From Acanthochromis polyacanthus (lineage: Eukaryota; Chordata; Actinopteri; Pomacentridae), in contig NC_067118.1 in assembly GCF_021347895.1 (NCBI RefSeq), positions 13,519,015 through 13,583,014 on the forward strand: a DNA stretch of 64,000 bases, read 5' to 3'. The translations under genes were made by a program, and so were the position numbers. Positions 1 through 11,445 of this stretch are shown one piece after another (the first letter of the stretch is position 1; each line of letters opens with the position of its first letter). The notes beneath the pieces were generated by a model, which was not told the DNA's origin, did not search any database, and saw only the letters and a list, made by a program, of their open reading frames with translations.

Positions 1-236
1 CTTTGATTCTGGAAGAATCTTTTAATAACTTTTGATCAGGAGATTGTGTTGTATATCTTGGCAAAATTTGAGGTCTGTAGGAATTAACCCCGAGGAGGAG
101 TTCGCTCTCAAAAATATCAAAAAATAGAGAAAATTTGTCCACTTAATTCAAAATGGCGGACTTCCTGTTGGGTTTAGGGGATGGCTCCAAGAGGCTTTTT
201 TGTGCGTTCTGATGTGCTCTATATGTCTCGGAAAAA
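1..236 (-). repeat. R1 repeat unit, partial, minus orientation
   Basis: This is the reverse complement of the interior of the R1 units in the right arm: the AACAGGAAGTCCGCCAT and GAACTCCTCCTCGGGG blocks are present in inverted form. The window edge cuts one side and a short E hairpin module replaces the rest. The open frames across it have no domain and are not conserved as protein. Confidence 0.75.
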
Positions 237-326
237 AAACCCTAATAAAAACCCTAATAAAAAACCCTAAGGTTCCAATAGGGTCCTTCGGCACCGTTGG
301 TGCTCGGACCCTAATAATAATAATTA
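237..326 (-). repeat. Short E hairpin module, minus orientation
   Basis: Read on the minus strand it has the E scaffold: GGGTCCGAGCACC, then a single hairpin (GCACC AAC GGTGC), then GGACCCTATTGGAACC. The two other hairpins of a full E module are missing. The same short form recurs at about 62120-62170. It is bounded by ACCCTAATAA repeats and (AAT)n. Confidence 0.65.
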
Positions 327-327
327 A

Positions 328-1668
328 AGCTGCAAGCAGCATTGGGCGGTACCTCGCCCCGCCTCCGTGCGCGGTTGGCAAGCAAGTGTCATCCCTGACC
401 GAACATGAAAACCAGAGGAATTCCTCTGCCGGAATATTGTACAGTTTCAGAGAAGATGATGTTTAAAGGGTTTACACATTTCAGGTTATAGCGCCCCCTA
501 GATTGAAGATAGCTCAGATCCGTTGACAGGTTTTCTTAGAGCTCGAGCAGACGAACGCGTGAGTGGTGTTTGCATGTCTCTATGACAGTCCTGTGTGAAG
601 AGCTGAGGCTATTTGTGATTTTTTCAGTATTTGTTTCCCGAGGTGGCGCAATAAAGTTTTTCCAGATTCTTTTCAGAATATTGAAATTTTCAGGAGACTG
701 CACCTGTGTACCAAATTTCAGCAACGTTTAGGGGTTGAAATTGAAGCAAAACATGGTTTCAGGTGAAGATAAACTTTGACAGCTTATAAAAAAAAACTAG
801 AGCAGTTAGTGTGTTTCTTTTGATAACTGTTGCTTGGATGTATATTCACTATAATCTGTCCAAATATGAAGCCGAAATATTGTACGGTGTCGGAGGAGAT
901 AATGTTTAAAGAGTTTTCATATTTTGGGTCATAGCGCCCCCTAGGTATAAGATAGCTGAAATCCGTCTATAGGCTTTCGGAGAGCACGAGCAGACGAACG
1001 CGTGAGCGGTGGTTGCATGTCGCCACGACATTCCTGTGCGCAGAGCTGAGGTTTTTTGTGATTGATACAGTTTTTTTGTGTCCCTAGGTGGCGCCATAGA
1101 GTTGTTCCAGAATTTGTTTTCAGAATATTGAAATTTTGAGCAGACCGGACCTGCGTACCAAATTTCAGCAAAATACATGCACGTTTTGGGGGTCAAATTA
1201 AGCAGAACATGGTTTCAGGTGAAGACAAACTTTGACAGCTTAAAAAGAAAAACTAGACGTTAGCCTTTTTCTGTTGATAACTTTTGTTTGGCTGGATATT
1301 CACTATAATCTGTCCAAATATGAAGCCGGAATATTGAACGGTGTCAGAGGAGATAATCTTTGAAAGGTTTTCATATTTTGGGTTATAGCGCCCCCTAGAT
1401 TGAAGATGGCTCAAATCGGGCAGACAGGTTTTCGTAGAACTCGAGCGGTCGAATGCGTGAGTGGTGGTTGCGTGTCTCTACGACATTCCTGTGCAGACAG
1501 CTGAGGTTATTTGTGATTTTGGAAATTTTCGTGTCCCTAGGTGGCGTTATAGAGTTTTTTCAGAATTTGTTTTCAGAATATTGAAATTTTCGCATGACCC
1601 GACGTGCGTGCCAAATTTCATAAAAAGTTATGCACGTTAAGGGGGTCAAATTATGGGAAACGTGCGGG

Positions 1669-1673
<5 letters not shown>
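328..1673 (-). repeat. C repeat unit 1 (minus by the tail convention)
   Basis: It begins with the inverted tail TTAAAGCTGCAAGCAGC and ends with a head containing ACGTGCGGGGAA next to (AAT)n. Inside, a sub-repeat of about 450 bp recurs. Each copy has GCCGGAATATTG, TATAGCGCCCCCTAG, AGAGCTCGAGC, CCTAGGTGGCGCCATAGAG and GTGAAGACAAACTTTGACAG. No coding signal is seen. Confidence 0.75.
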
Positions 1674-1711
<38 letters not shown>

Positions 1712-1712
1712 T
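1669..1712. repeat. (AAT)n microsatellite
   Basis: Uninterrupted AAT/ATT repeat between two C units. The same microsatellite separates nearly all units in both arms, so it is probably the target or a product of insertion. Runs of Ile, Tyr or Leu codons across it are artefacts. Confidence 0.9.
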
Positions 1713-3680
1713 AAAGCTGCAAGCAGCATTGGGCGGGACCTCGCCCCGCTCCCCCGCGCAGTCAGCAAGCAAGTGCCGTCCGTGACCGAAGATGAAAGTC
1801 AGAGGTGTTCCTCTGCCGGAATATTGTACGGTTTCGGAGGACATCCTGTTTAAAGGTTTTGCATATTTTGGTGTATAGCGCCCCCTACGTTTAAGATAGC
1901 TCAAATCTGTCGACAGGGTTTTGTAGAGCTCAAGCAGACGAACGTGTCAGTGCTGGTTGCATGTCTGTACGACATTCCTGTGCGAAGAGCTGAGGCCATT
2001 GGTGATTTATGCAGTTTTTTGTTTCCCTAGGTGGCGCCATAGAGTTTTTCCAGAATTTGTTTTCAGAATATTGAAATTTTCAGCAGACCGGACCTGCGTA
2101 CCAAATTTCAGCACAATACATGCACTTTTAGGGGGTCAAATTAAGCGAAACATGTTTTCAGGTGAAGACAAACTTTGACAGCTTATAAAAGAAAAACTAG
2201 ACAAGTTAGCCTTTTTCTTTTGATAACTTTTGTTTGGCTGGATATTCACTATAATCTAGCCAAATATTGAGACGGAATATTGTACGGTTTCGGAGGAGAT
2301 AATCTTTAAAGGGTTTTCATATTTTGAGTTATAGCGCCCCCTAGATTGAACATAGCTCAAATCGTTCGGACAGGTTTTCATAGAGCTCGAGCGGCCGAAT
2401 GTGCGTGCCAAATTTCATAAAAAGTTATGCACGTTTAGGGGGTCAAATTAAGTGAAACATGATTTCAGGTGAAGACAAATTTTGACACCTTATAAAACAA
2501 AAACTAGACAAGTTAGCCTTTTTCTTTTGATAACTTTTGTTTGTCTGGATATTCACTGTATTCTGTCCAAATATGAAGCCGGAATATTGTACGGTTTCGG
2601 AGGAGATAATGTTTAAAGAGTTTTCATATTTTGTGTCATAGCGCCCCCTAGGTATAAGATAGCTCAAAACCCTCTATAGGCTTTTGGAGAGCACGAGCAG
2701 ACGAATGCGTGAGTGGTGGTCTCCACGACATTCCTGTGCGCAGAGCTGAGGTTTTTTGTGATTTATACAATTTTTTTGTGTCCCTAGGTGGCGCCATAGA
2801 GTTTTTCCAGAATTTGTTTTCAGAATATTGAAATTTTCAGCAGACAAGACCTGCGTACCAAATTTCAGCAAAATACAGGGACGTTTCGGGGGTCTAATTA
2901 AGCGGAACATGGTTTCAGGTGAAGACAAACTTTGACAGCTTATAAAAGAAAAACTAGACAAGTTAGCCTTTTTCTTTTGATAACTTTTGTTTGGCTGGAT
3001 ATTCACTACAATCTGTCCACATATGAAGCCGGAATATTGAACGGTTTCGGAGGAGATGATCTTTGAAAGGTTTTCATATTTTGGGTTATAGCGCCCCTTA
3101 GATTGACGTTAGCTGAAATCGTTTGGACAGGTTTTCGAAGAGCTCGAGCGGGCGAACGTGTGTGCATAATTTCATGTAAAGTCATGCACGTTTAGGGGGT
3201 TAAATTGAAGCGAAACATGGTTTCAGGTGAAGACAAACTTTGTTAGCTTATAAAAGAAAAACTCGACAAGTTAGCATTTTTCTTTTGATAACTTTTGTTT
3301 GGCTGGATATTCTCTATAATCTGTCCAAATATGAAGCCAGAATATTGTACAGTTTCGGAGGAGATAATCTTTAAAGGGTTTTCATATTTTGGGTTATAGC
3401 GCCCCCTAGATTGAAAATGGCTCAAATCGGGCAGACAGGTTTTCATAGAGCTCGAGCCGACGAACGCGCGTGGTGGTTGCGTGTCTCTACGACATTCCTG
3501 TGCAGAGAGCTCAGGTTATTTGTGATTTTGGAAATTTTCATGTCCCTAGGTGGCGCTATAGAGTTTTTTCAGAATTTGTTTTCAGAATATGGAAATTTTC
3601 GCATGACCCGACGTGCGTGCCAAATTTCATAAAAAGTTATGCACGTTTAGGGGGTCAAATTCAGGGAAACGTGCGGGGAA
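1713..3680 (-). repeat. C repeat unit 2 (minus by the tail convention)
   Basis: Same head and tail as the first C unit, but with more internal sub-repeats (near 1815, 2275, 2575, 3030 and 3345). Some sub-repeats are shortened: near 2400 and 3145 the text jumps from GAGCTCGAGCGG straight to a GTGCGTGC block, which skips the CTAGGTGGCGCC part. Internal tandem copy number therefore varies between C units. Confidence 0.75.
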
Positions 3681-3691
3681 GAATAATAATA

Positions 3692-5997
3692 ATTAAAGCT
3701 GCGAGCAGCGTTGAACGGGTCCTCGCATCCTTGCTGGTCGGCGACCCCAAGCATGTCCACCAGGCAATGCTACGACTGAGAGTATATTTAGGCCCACGGA
3801 TGTCACAAAGGCTGGATTCTGAGCACACAGGTCAAATTTCAGGCAGATTGGATTATGTACAGGCTATTTATGCAGCACTTTCTGTCCATCCACCAGGTGG
3901 CGCTATCTGTGTTACTGTATATTGGTCTATGAAACTCATCAGGACTGGACTCTGATCAAACATGTTAAGTTTGAGGCAGATTGCAGCATGTACAGGGGAT
4001 TTACATAAGACGTCCTGCTTCATGGCGTAACATTAAAGTTCAGTTGGCCGCCATGGCCATGGCCTTTGAGTTTTGTGAACAATTTTCACAAATACTCAAC
4101 CTGAAGGCGTGTAGTATATATTGTCCCAATTTCAGATGTTTTGGAGCTATTGCCTGTGAGAAATGAATTGTTGAAAATGATCAAAAACACCAAAAATCTG
4201 ACATTTAATTCAAAATAGCGGACTTCCTGTTGGGTTTAGAGAATGACTCCAAGAGACTTTTTTGTTTGCACTGACGTGCTACATATGCATGCCAAATTTC
4301 ATAGTCATAGGTGAAAGTCTGTGTGAAGGCTATTTTTAAAAATTCTGTAGGGGGCGCTATGACACATACTGTGGATGTATTTTGGCCTATAAATGTGATC
4401 AGGACAGGACTGTGTTCAATCATGTGAGGTCTGAGGTAGACTGGAGCATGCAGAGGATAGTTAGATAGCACTTGATGTTTCATGGCAAACCATCAAAATT
4501 CTGGAGGTCGCCATGTCCACACCCTTTAACTCTGGAAGAATCTTTTAATAACTTTTGATCATAACATTGTGTTATATATCCTGGCAAAATTTCAGCTCTC
4601 TAGCAGTTAAACCCCAGGAGGAGTTCGCTCTCAAAAATTAAAAAAATAGAGAAAATTTGTCCACTTAATTCAAAATGGCGGACTTCCTGTTGGGTTTAGG
4701 GGATGGCTCCAAGAGGCTTTTTTGTGCGTTCTGATGTGCTCTATATGTCTCCCAAATTTTGAGGATGAAGGTGAAACGTGCTGCCGGGGCTGTTTATTAA
4801 ACATACTGTAGGGGGCGCAATAGCACATGCCCTGCAGAGATGGACACATTCTTATTCCTGGAGACGACAGTGATGTGTGTGTAAATTTTGGTGAGCTGTT
4901 GAGCATTCTAAGCCTGTCAAAAAGTACTTTGTTTGTCACAAAAACAACGCGTTGCCACGGCAACAGCATTTCATCAAATATCAAAATCTTCACACTGTGG
5001 TATTGTCTGGGGGTGAAGAATCAGCTGACCAATTTTCAGAATGATATGACAAAGTTTGGAGCAATGATGTGTGCAAATGTAATTTCTAAACTGCTTGTTA
5101 CCAAGAGGTGGCGCTATGACTTTTTCTAAATTTTTCAGTGTGGATGTCCTCAAACTGGTTCTGGTGTCCAGCACATGAAGTTTGGGGCAGATAGGATCCT
5201 TTGCAGCTGAGATATGAACACTTCAATTTTCATGGCGAAACATCAAACTTTGCCGTCCCGCCACAGACACGCCTTTTCATCACACGTCACCATTTTTTCT
5301 GTGCTTCATCATCAATGTGTTCAGGCTTATGTCACAACATCTGAGGTGAATCTGAGCAACAGGCTAAGAATAGTACATGAAAGTCTAAAAAATGTCAAAT
5401 TCTTGATACCACAAGGTGGCGCTGTGACTGTGAATGAATCTTGCTGTATGGATGTCATCGAGGCAGGTCTGTGATCATACATGTAAAGTTTCATTCAGAT
5501 CAGAGCATGTTCAGGAGAGTTACACAGCATTTCCTGTTTCATGGCGAAGGATCAAATTTCGACAGGCCGCCACGACCACACCCTTTAACTATGGAGGAAG
5601 ATTTTGATAACTTTTTCTCAGGAAGGTCTGCTGTATGTACTGGCAAAATTTCAGATCGCTCAGACTTTTCCCTTAGGAGGAGTTCATCATAGATTTTGTA
5701 CAGTTAACGCATGATGGCGCACTTCCTGTTGGGTGTAGAGCATGGCTGTGATTGACTTTTTTGTGTTTCCTGATGTGCTGCATATGCCTCCCAAATTTTT
5801 TAGCTCTCGGCCAAATTCCCTCCGAGTTGGCCTAATACCACTTTTTAAAATTTTGTAGGGGGCGCTATGGAGCCATTTTGCCACACACCTCCACATGCCC
5901 TAAAAAATATGAAATTTTTCGCCAGTTCTGATGTGTGTGCAAATTTTCATGACTTTTCGAGCATGTTCAGGCCCTGAAAAATGCAGTTGTTTTGGCA

Positions 5998-6000
<3 letters not shown>
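3692..6000 (-). repeat. Full R1 repeat unit, A subtype, minus orientation
   Basis: It runs from the inverted tail (TTAAAGCTGCGAGCAGCG) at the left to the inverted head (AATGCAGTTGTTTTGGCAGA) at the right and is flanked by (AAT)n. It is the reverse complement of the right-arm A units, for example 48622-50927. At 3890-3901 it holds an exact CTCF core (CCACCAGGTGGC) on the plus strand. GCGCC-type boxes lie near 4351, 5118, 5417 and 5859. No protein is supported. Confidence 0.85.
3890..3901 (+). promoter_or_regulatory. CTCF-like core motif, plus strand
   Basis: CCACCAGGTGGC fits the published CTCF core consensus CCASYAGRKGGC at all 12 positions and is followed by GCTA, as in the extended motif. 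A second plus-strand match lies at 6722-6733. Binding is inference; only the sequence match is seen. Confidence 0.5.

Positions 6001-6033
<33 letters not shown>
5999..6033. repeat. (AAT)n microsatellite
   Basis: Simple AAT repeat between the head of a minus R1 unit and a minus E module. Confidence 0.9.
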
Positions 6034-6037
<4 letters not shown>

Positions 6038-6136
6038 CCCTAAGGTTCCAATAGGGTCCTTCGGCACCGTTGGTGCCTTGGACAGCCGGTGCCCTTGCAC
6101 CGCCTGTCCTCGGCACCTCGGTGCTCGGACCCTAAT
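6034..6136 (-). repeat. E hairpin module, minus orientation
   Basis: Complete E module on the minus strand. The outer arms are GGGTCC and GGACCC. Inside are GCACC/GGTGC, the long hairpin GGACAGGCGGTGC/GCACCGGCTGTCC, and GGCACC AAC GGTGCC. It is followed on the minus strand by CTATTGGAACCTTAGGG. Confidence 0.75.
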
Positions 6137-6531
6137 AAGAAGAAGAAACGAAGCAAATACAATAGGGACTCGCCAGCTCCGCTGCCCAGCTCTGCTGGCC
6201 TGCTCCGCTGGCTCGGTCCCTAATAATAATAAGAAACGAAGCAAATACAATAGGGACTCGCCAGCTCCGCTGATAAACGGAGCAAATACAGTAGGGACTC
6301 GCCAGATTCGCTGCCTCGGTCCCTAATAATAAGAAACGGAGCAAATACAATAGGGACTCGCCAGCTCCACTGTCCAGCTCCGCTGGCTTTGTCCCTAATA
6401 ATAATAAGAAACGGAGCAAATACAATTGGGACTCGCCACAATGCAATAGGGACTCGCCAGCTCCGCTGGCCAGCGCTTCGCTGGCTCGATCACTAATAAT
6501 AAGAAGAAACGGAGCAAATACAATAGGGACC
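6137..6531 (-). repeat. Array of F hairpin modules, minus orientation
   Basis: Five or six degenerate copies. On the minus strand each reads AGGGACCGAGCCAGC..GCTGGCGAGTCCCTATTGTATTTGCTCCGTTTCTTATTATT. GGGAC pairs with GTCCC and GCCAGC with GCTGGC. Copy number and loops differ between copies and some hairpins are duplicated side by side. Non-coding. Confidence 0.7.
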
Positions 6532-6532
6532 G

Positions 6533-6755
6533 GGCTGCAAGCAGTGTTGAGTGGGTCCTCGCATCCTTGCTGGTCGGCGACCCCAAGCATTTCCACCAGG
6601 CAATGCTGTGACAGAGTGTATTTCGGCCCATGAATGTGACGAGAGCTGGATTCTGAGCACACGTGAAATTTCAGGCAGACTGGAGCATGCACAGGCTATT
6701 TATGCAGCACTGTCTGTCCATCCACCAGGTGGCGCTATCTCTGTGACTGTATATT
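6533..6755 (-). repeat. R1 tail fragment, minus orientation
   Basis: Inverted tail of an R1 unit (GGGCTGCAAGCAGTGTTGAG, then GGTCGGCGACCCCAAGCAT). It includes an exact CTCF core at 6722-6733 (CCACCAGGTGGC, followed by GCTATC). It is cut by two plus-oriented E modules. Confidence 0.7.
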
Positions 6756-6955
6756 TAGGGTCCGAGCACCGAGGGTGCCGAGGACAGGCGGTGCAAGGGC
6801 ACCGACTGTCCAAGGCACCAGCGGTGCCAAGGACCCTATTGAAACCCTAGGGTTTATTAGGGTCCGAGTACCGAGGGTGTGAAGGATAGGCGGTGCAAGG
6901 GCACCGCCTCTCCAAGGCACCGGCGGTGCCTAGGACCCTATTGAAACCCTCGGGT
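6756..6955 (+). repeat. Two E hairpin modules, plus orientation
   Basis: Tandem copies starting near 6757 and 6859. The second reads GGATAGGCGGTGC AAGG GCACCGCCTCTCC. The G-G clash found in other copies of this stem is replaced by a proper G-C pair here. The third hairpin loop is AGC in the first copy and GGC in the second, with GGCACC/GGTGCC kept. These and the next D unit are the only plus-oriented modules in the left arm. Confidence 0.75.
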
Positions 6956-6970
6956 TTTTGTTTTTTTTTT

Positions 6971-8635
6971 TCTCCCGTAAAATCAATTGGCTTTTTGGTG
7001 GCCTTATCATACTCCAAAACGCGTGAAATTTGGCATGCACATCAGGACTGGCGAAAAATTTGATATTTCATGGGAGTTGCGCATGCGCGTGGCAAAATGG
7101 CTCTATAGCGCCACCTGCAACCTTGAAAAAGTAGTCATTAGGCCAACTGCCACAATGTTTCATTTACAGCTACAATATTTGGTGGGCATATGCAGAACAT
7201 GAGGACACACCAAAAAGTCAATCACAGCCACGCCCTAAACCCAACAGGAAGTTGGCCATCTTGAATTTGCTGTAGATTTTTCTAAATTCATTTCTCCCGG
7301 CCAAATGAATTGCCTTTTTGGCGGCCTTATCATGTCCCAAAATGCGTGAAATTTGGCGTGCACATCAGGACTGGCGAAAAATTTGATATTTTATGGGCGT
7401 TGCGCATGTGTGTGGCAAAATGGCTCTGTAGCGCCCCCTGCAAAATTGAAAAGTGGTCATTAGGCCAACTGTCACAGTGTTTCATTTACAGCTACAATAT
7501 TTGGTGGGCATATGCACCACATCAGCACACACCAAAAAGTCAATCACAGCCACGCCCTAAACCCAACAGGAAGTCGGCCATCTTGAATTTGCTGTACATT
7601 TGTCAAAATTAATAGCTCCTAGGGGGTAAGTCTGAGAGAACTGAAATTAGGCCAGTACATGCACCAGACCTTCCTGATGAAAAGTTATCAAAAACTCAAC
7701 CAGAAGCCAAAAGGTGTGGCCATGGCAGAGCCTCAAAATACTGATTCTTCGTCATGAAACAGGAAGTGGTGTCTAATTCTTCTCAATATGCTCCAATCTG
7801 CCTGAAACTTTACATGTATGATGACAGTCCTGTCCTGATTTCATCCACATAGGGATATCCATTGACAGTCATAGCGCCACCTTGTGGTTTCAGGAAATAG
7901 ACATTGGTTACACTTTCATGCCCTATTCTTACCCAGTTGATCATATTCACCTCAAATGTGGTGACAACAGGCTGAACACATTGATGATGCATCCCAGTGA
8001 AAATGGTGACTTGTCATCAAAGGGCGTGTCTGTGGCGGCCAAACGAATTTCGATGTTTCGCCATGAAAATTTAACTTTTCATATCTCAGCTGAACAAGAT
8101 AATATCTGCCTCAAACTTCACATGATGGACACCAGGTCCAGTCTGAACACATCCACACTCATAAATTCTGAAAAAGTCATAGCACCACCTGTTGGTAATA
8201 GTAAGTTTAAGGCCTTATATTTTCAGGTACTATGGCCCCAAACTTGGTGATATCATGCTGGAAATTGGTCAGTCGAGTCTTCACCTCTTGACAATCCCAC
8301 ACTGTGAACGGTGTGACATTTCATGCAACGCTGTTGCCGTAGCAACCAAATATCGCCATGAAAAACAAAGCCCTTTCTGACAGGTTAGGAATACTCCAAT
8401 GCTCACAAAAATCACCACACACATCACCATTGACCCAGGGAACAACACTGTATACATCTGGGCACTGTACATGCTATAGCGCCCCCTACAGTATTTTTAA
8501 CAAACAGCCCCCCCAGCACGTTTCACCTACATCCATGAAATTTGGGAGGCTTATAGAGCACATCAGGACGCACAAAAAAGCCTCTTGGAGCCATGCCCTA
8601 AATCCAACAGGAAGTTGGCCATCTTGGATTAATTG
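6971..8635 (+). repeat. D repeat unit, plus orientation, 3' truncated
   Basis: It starts TCTCCCGTAAAATCAATTGG after a poly-T run and carries two copies of the roughly 320-bp module that begins at the CTTTTTGG.GGCCTTATCAT block (near 6990 and 7310). It then follows the D units of the right arm until AAGTTGGCCATCTTGGATTAATTG. At that point it is joined to an inverted R1 fragment, so the tail hairpin is missing. Confidence 0.8.
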
Positions 8636-8956
8636 AAGCATGCAGAGGATAGGTAGCACTTGATGTTTCATGGCGAACCATCGAAATTCTGGAGGTCGCC
8701 ATGTCCACACCTTTTGACTCTTGAAGAATCTTTTAATAACTTTTGATCAGAAGATTGTGTTGTATATCCTGGCAAAATTACAGCTCTCTCGGAGTTAAAC
8801 CCTAGGAGAAGTACACTCTCAAAAATAAAAAAAAACAGAGAAAATTTTTCCACTTAATTCAAAAGGGCGGACTTCCTGTTGGGTTTAGGGGATGGCTCCA
8901 AGAGGCTTTTTTGTGTGTCCTGGTGTGGTCTATATGCCTGTCAAATTTGGTGGATG
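8636..8956 (-). repeat. R1 fragment, minus orientation, edge of left arm
   Basis: Inverted R1 interior (GGCGAACCATCGAAATTCTGG, then GTCGCCATGTCCACACC). It ends where a MITE arm starts at 8957. This is the inner boundary of the left repeat arm. Confidence 0.75.
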
Positions 8957-9080
8957 TACAGCCATGGCCATAAGTTTGGACACAAGTACCATGACGCTTG
9001 TGAATCTTAGAAAATACCACAGAATTGTCACTTAAAATATAAATACCAGTCATAACCATCAACCAAAATGAAATATATTT
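8957..9080 (+). mobile_element. Half of a palindromic MITE (Tc1/mariner-like ends)
   Basis: It starts TACAGCCATGGCCATAAG and matches, in reverse complement, the right arm of the element at 23551-23711. It stops near AAATATATTT, which is the centre of symmetry of the complete element, so only one arm is left. The TA at the edge would suit a Tc1/mariner target site; that is inference. Confidence 0.65.
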
Positions 9081-9105
9081 CGTTGCTCGGATTCTAATAA
9101 AGGAA

Positions 9106-9285
9106 ATGCAGCATCACCTAAGTGACGATCTGGACTCAGTCTCTGACACCAGATTGATCAGTACCAGTATAGAAGTAGAATGCATTAAATCTGAAGTGTT
9201 TGTGGAAAAACACGAGACACAAACACCCCCTTTCTCTCTGTCCCAGACCACAACCATAAAGGAAGAGAGAGACTTTTTACTCTAA
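9106..9285 (+). CDS. Short reading frame, possible exon of a zinc-finger-type gene
   Basis: A 59-codon frame follows an AG (TAATAAAG, then GAAATG) and ends in TAA. It is acidic and Ser/Thr rich (SDDLDSVSDT), and has two sumoylation-type motifs, CIKSEVF and TIKEERD. Teleost C2H2 zinc-finger genes often have N-terminal exons with this look, but there is no zinc finger here. It could be a stray exon, a gene remnant or chance. The next 560 bases (9286-9850) are AT-rich and show nothing I can name. Confidence 0.3.
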   Translation: MQHHLSDDLDSVSDTRLISTSIEVECIKSEVFVEKHETQTPPFSLSQTTTIKEERDFLL

Positions 9286-9852
9286 GCATATATTCTTATC
9301 AGGTCTTATTTTTCTTATTATTGAATGTATATGCTTGTGTCTTCACTTTGTTATGAGATTACTTTCATGGACCCTACGGTCTGCTATCTGTATGTATATT
9401 TTTGTGTTTACCCCAATTATTATTTTCTCAGGAACCATCCCCTATTCAGTGGTATTTTAGATTTGTATCATCATAATTATTGAACAATTGGATTTGTATG
9501 TTTAAGAAATGAACTGAAAGTTCTGAAGATATCTGGACTCTGACCTCTCCTGGTCAATGAAGTTCAACACCACCCCTTGGGAGGAACACATCCACAATTG
9601 GTCAGATGCTGATATGAATATGGCTCCAAAACTTTCTGCGTAGAGAAAAATCACTGGAGAGGGCTCAAGCTCAGAGAAGTTCTTGATGACCTAATCTAAA
9701 CAAAGGCTCAAATCGGTGATCTTTTACGATGGCTTTAGGAAATGAATACATTAACTTTAAACTAGGATTTTGTTTTTCTAGAATTTCCTTAAAGTTTGAC
9801 TTCTTAAGTTAACTTTAGTACTACAACAGAGTGTATAATTTATTTACACCTA

Positions 9853-10240
9853 CAGCACCCTCCATAATTATTGGCACCCCTGGTTAAGATGTGTTCTTTA
9901 GCTTCTAATAATTTTTTTCCCCCTAAATATATAGGACTACAATAAAAAAAAGAAGAAAATCCAGCCTTTAATTCAAGTACAGTTATCCAGTGGGGAAAAC
10001 ACACACACATTAAGAAATAATTCTTTTACATCAAATCATGTGTGCCACAATTATTAGCACCCGTGATGTTAATACGTTGTACAACCCCCTTTTGCCAACA
10101 AAACAGCACCTAATCATCTCCTATAATACATTTTTCAACAATTTTCAATGTGAGAGTATGCTTCTGCAATAAAAATGCAATTTATTTTAAGGCTTTCAAC
10201 ACATCTTAACCAGGGGTGCCAATAATTATGGAGGGCACTC
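9853..10240. mobile_element. 388-bp MITE with Tc1/mariner-type ends
   Basis: Terminal inverted repeats of about 30 bp: CAGCACCCTCCATAATTATT at the left and AATAATTATGGAGGGCACTC at the right. TA dinucleotides stand at both edges (9851-9852 and 10241-10242), as expected for a Tc1/mariner target duplication. There is no transposase, so it is non-autonomous. Confidence 0.85.
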
Positions 10241-10404
10241 TATGAGCTTTGACTCTTCATGTTTGTACTTCAGCACATTTTTGCAATGCAAACCTGCCAA
10301 AGTGCCTTTTTGTCTCTGAGTTCCTGAAACAACTCATCCAGCATATCATTCCAGCTTTATGTCCTACAACAGCCTCTCCCTCCCTCCTACGCAAGTATCC
10401 CTCT

Positions 10405-10475
10405 TCGTCTTCTTTCTTCTTTTCCTTTTGGCTTTTCCCTTCAGGGGTCGCCACAGCGAATCAATTGCCTCCATC
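10405..10475 (-). mobile_element. Very short retroposon fragment with 17-bp target duplication
   Basis: A 71-bp piece containing GGGGTCGCCACAGCGAATCA, a sequence common in teleost interspersed repeats. It is flanked by TACGCAAGTATCCCTCT (10388-10404) and TACGCAAGTATTCCTCT (10476-10492), with one mismatch. That pattern fits a severely 5'-truncated LINE or SINE insertion. The orientation is a guess. Confidence 0.6.
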
Positions 10476-10612
10476 TACGCAAGTATTCCTCTCCTTCTGC
10501 TAAATGGGTGAATTTACAAATTACCATTGGTTTTCCAATTTCAAAGTAATTCATAATTCGTCACCTCTCTACCAACGGCTTCCTGTGATGATCACTGGTA
10601 GTTAGTTTATCT

Positions 10613-10740
10613 ACATTTATTTATTTATTTATTTATTCATTGTCTGTTGTTGTTTATTGTTTGTTCAAAGTATCAATTGATAAATGTTTGCATATACTTG
10701 TCATTGGTTCTACCATGTATTTTTTTTTTTTTTTTTTTTG
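10613..10740. repeat. (TTTA)n and poly-T tracts
   Basis: An ATTT repeat near 10614-10640 and a run of about 22 T at 10719-10740, followed by a G-rich tract (GGGGAGGGGGGAG). Confidence 0.8.
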
Positions 10741-10812
10741 GGGAGGGGGGAGTGGAGGTCAATGACAATCTGACCTGTGCTATATAAATATAATAAATTG
10801 AAATTGAATGAA
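10741..10812 (+). repeat. LINE-like 3' tail remnant
   Basis: GTGCTATATAAATATAATAA followed by AATTGAAATTGAATG resembles the 3' ends of fish L2-type LINEs. No coding part is kept. From here to 11560 nothing else is recognisable apart from a small palindrome at 11416-11445. Confidence 0.4.
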
Positions 10813-11415
10813 ATCAGAGTTCATGACTTTCATAATAACACTGATCAATATAAGTAGATTTGATTAATTAATGATTACTGAACCTGAAATATTCTTGATA
10901 AAGGTCTCTTAAGTGGCTTTGAAAACATACTGAAGTGGTGTGACTGATAAACGAATGCAATTTAATCACAAAGTATAGGTTCTACCATTAGGTGTGTTGC
11001 AGCCTCCACTTTTATCTACACTGTTTGGTGCAGCTGGGTGAGCCTATTTCTGCAACTTCTTATTGTATTGGTTCCCGCATATGAGGCTAATCTCTCCAAT
11101 TTTTGTTACAATAGAATAAAAGTAAAGAAAAAATACACATGACTTATACATGAAAATGTAGTAGTCATGACTCATGAAGGGATTCAGTAATGATATTTCT
11201 GTTTTAGAGGTGGTGCCATTATTATCTTACTCTGTCAAACATGAACAAAATGTTTAGCAGTCTGTATACACAGATCTTTATGGACATTATTTATTGAGGG
11301 CAGATCAGAAAGTTAAATTGGAATGTGTGTTTTATAGGTCTGTATAAATTGAATGGCGCTGTAATTTCCTGCTCTAATCCTACATGTATTGGCCTTTATC
11401 TCCAGAGCATATAAA

Positions 11416-11445
11416 ATGATGGTTTAGATCAATCTAAACCATCAT
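11416..11445. repeat. Perfect short palindrome
   Basis: ATGATGGTTTAGAT, a 2-base spacer, then ATCTAAACCATCAT: 14-bp arms with no mismatch. It has no clear context, and could be a MITE core or a transcribed hairpin. Confidence 0.7.

Noticed and set aside
9286..9850. Further exons near the 59-codon frame
   Set aside because: No pair of splice sites with an open, biased frame was found; the sequence is AT-rich with frequent stops.
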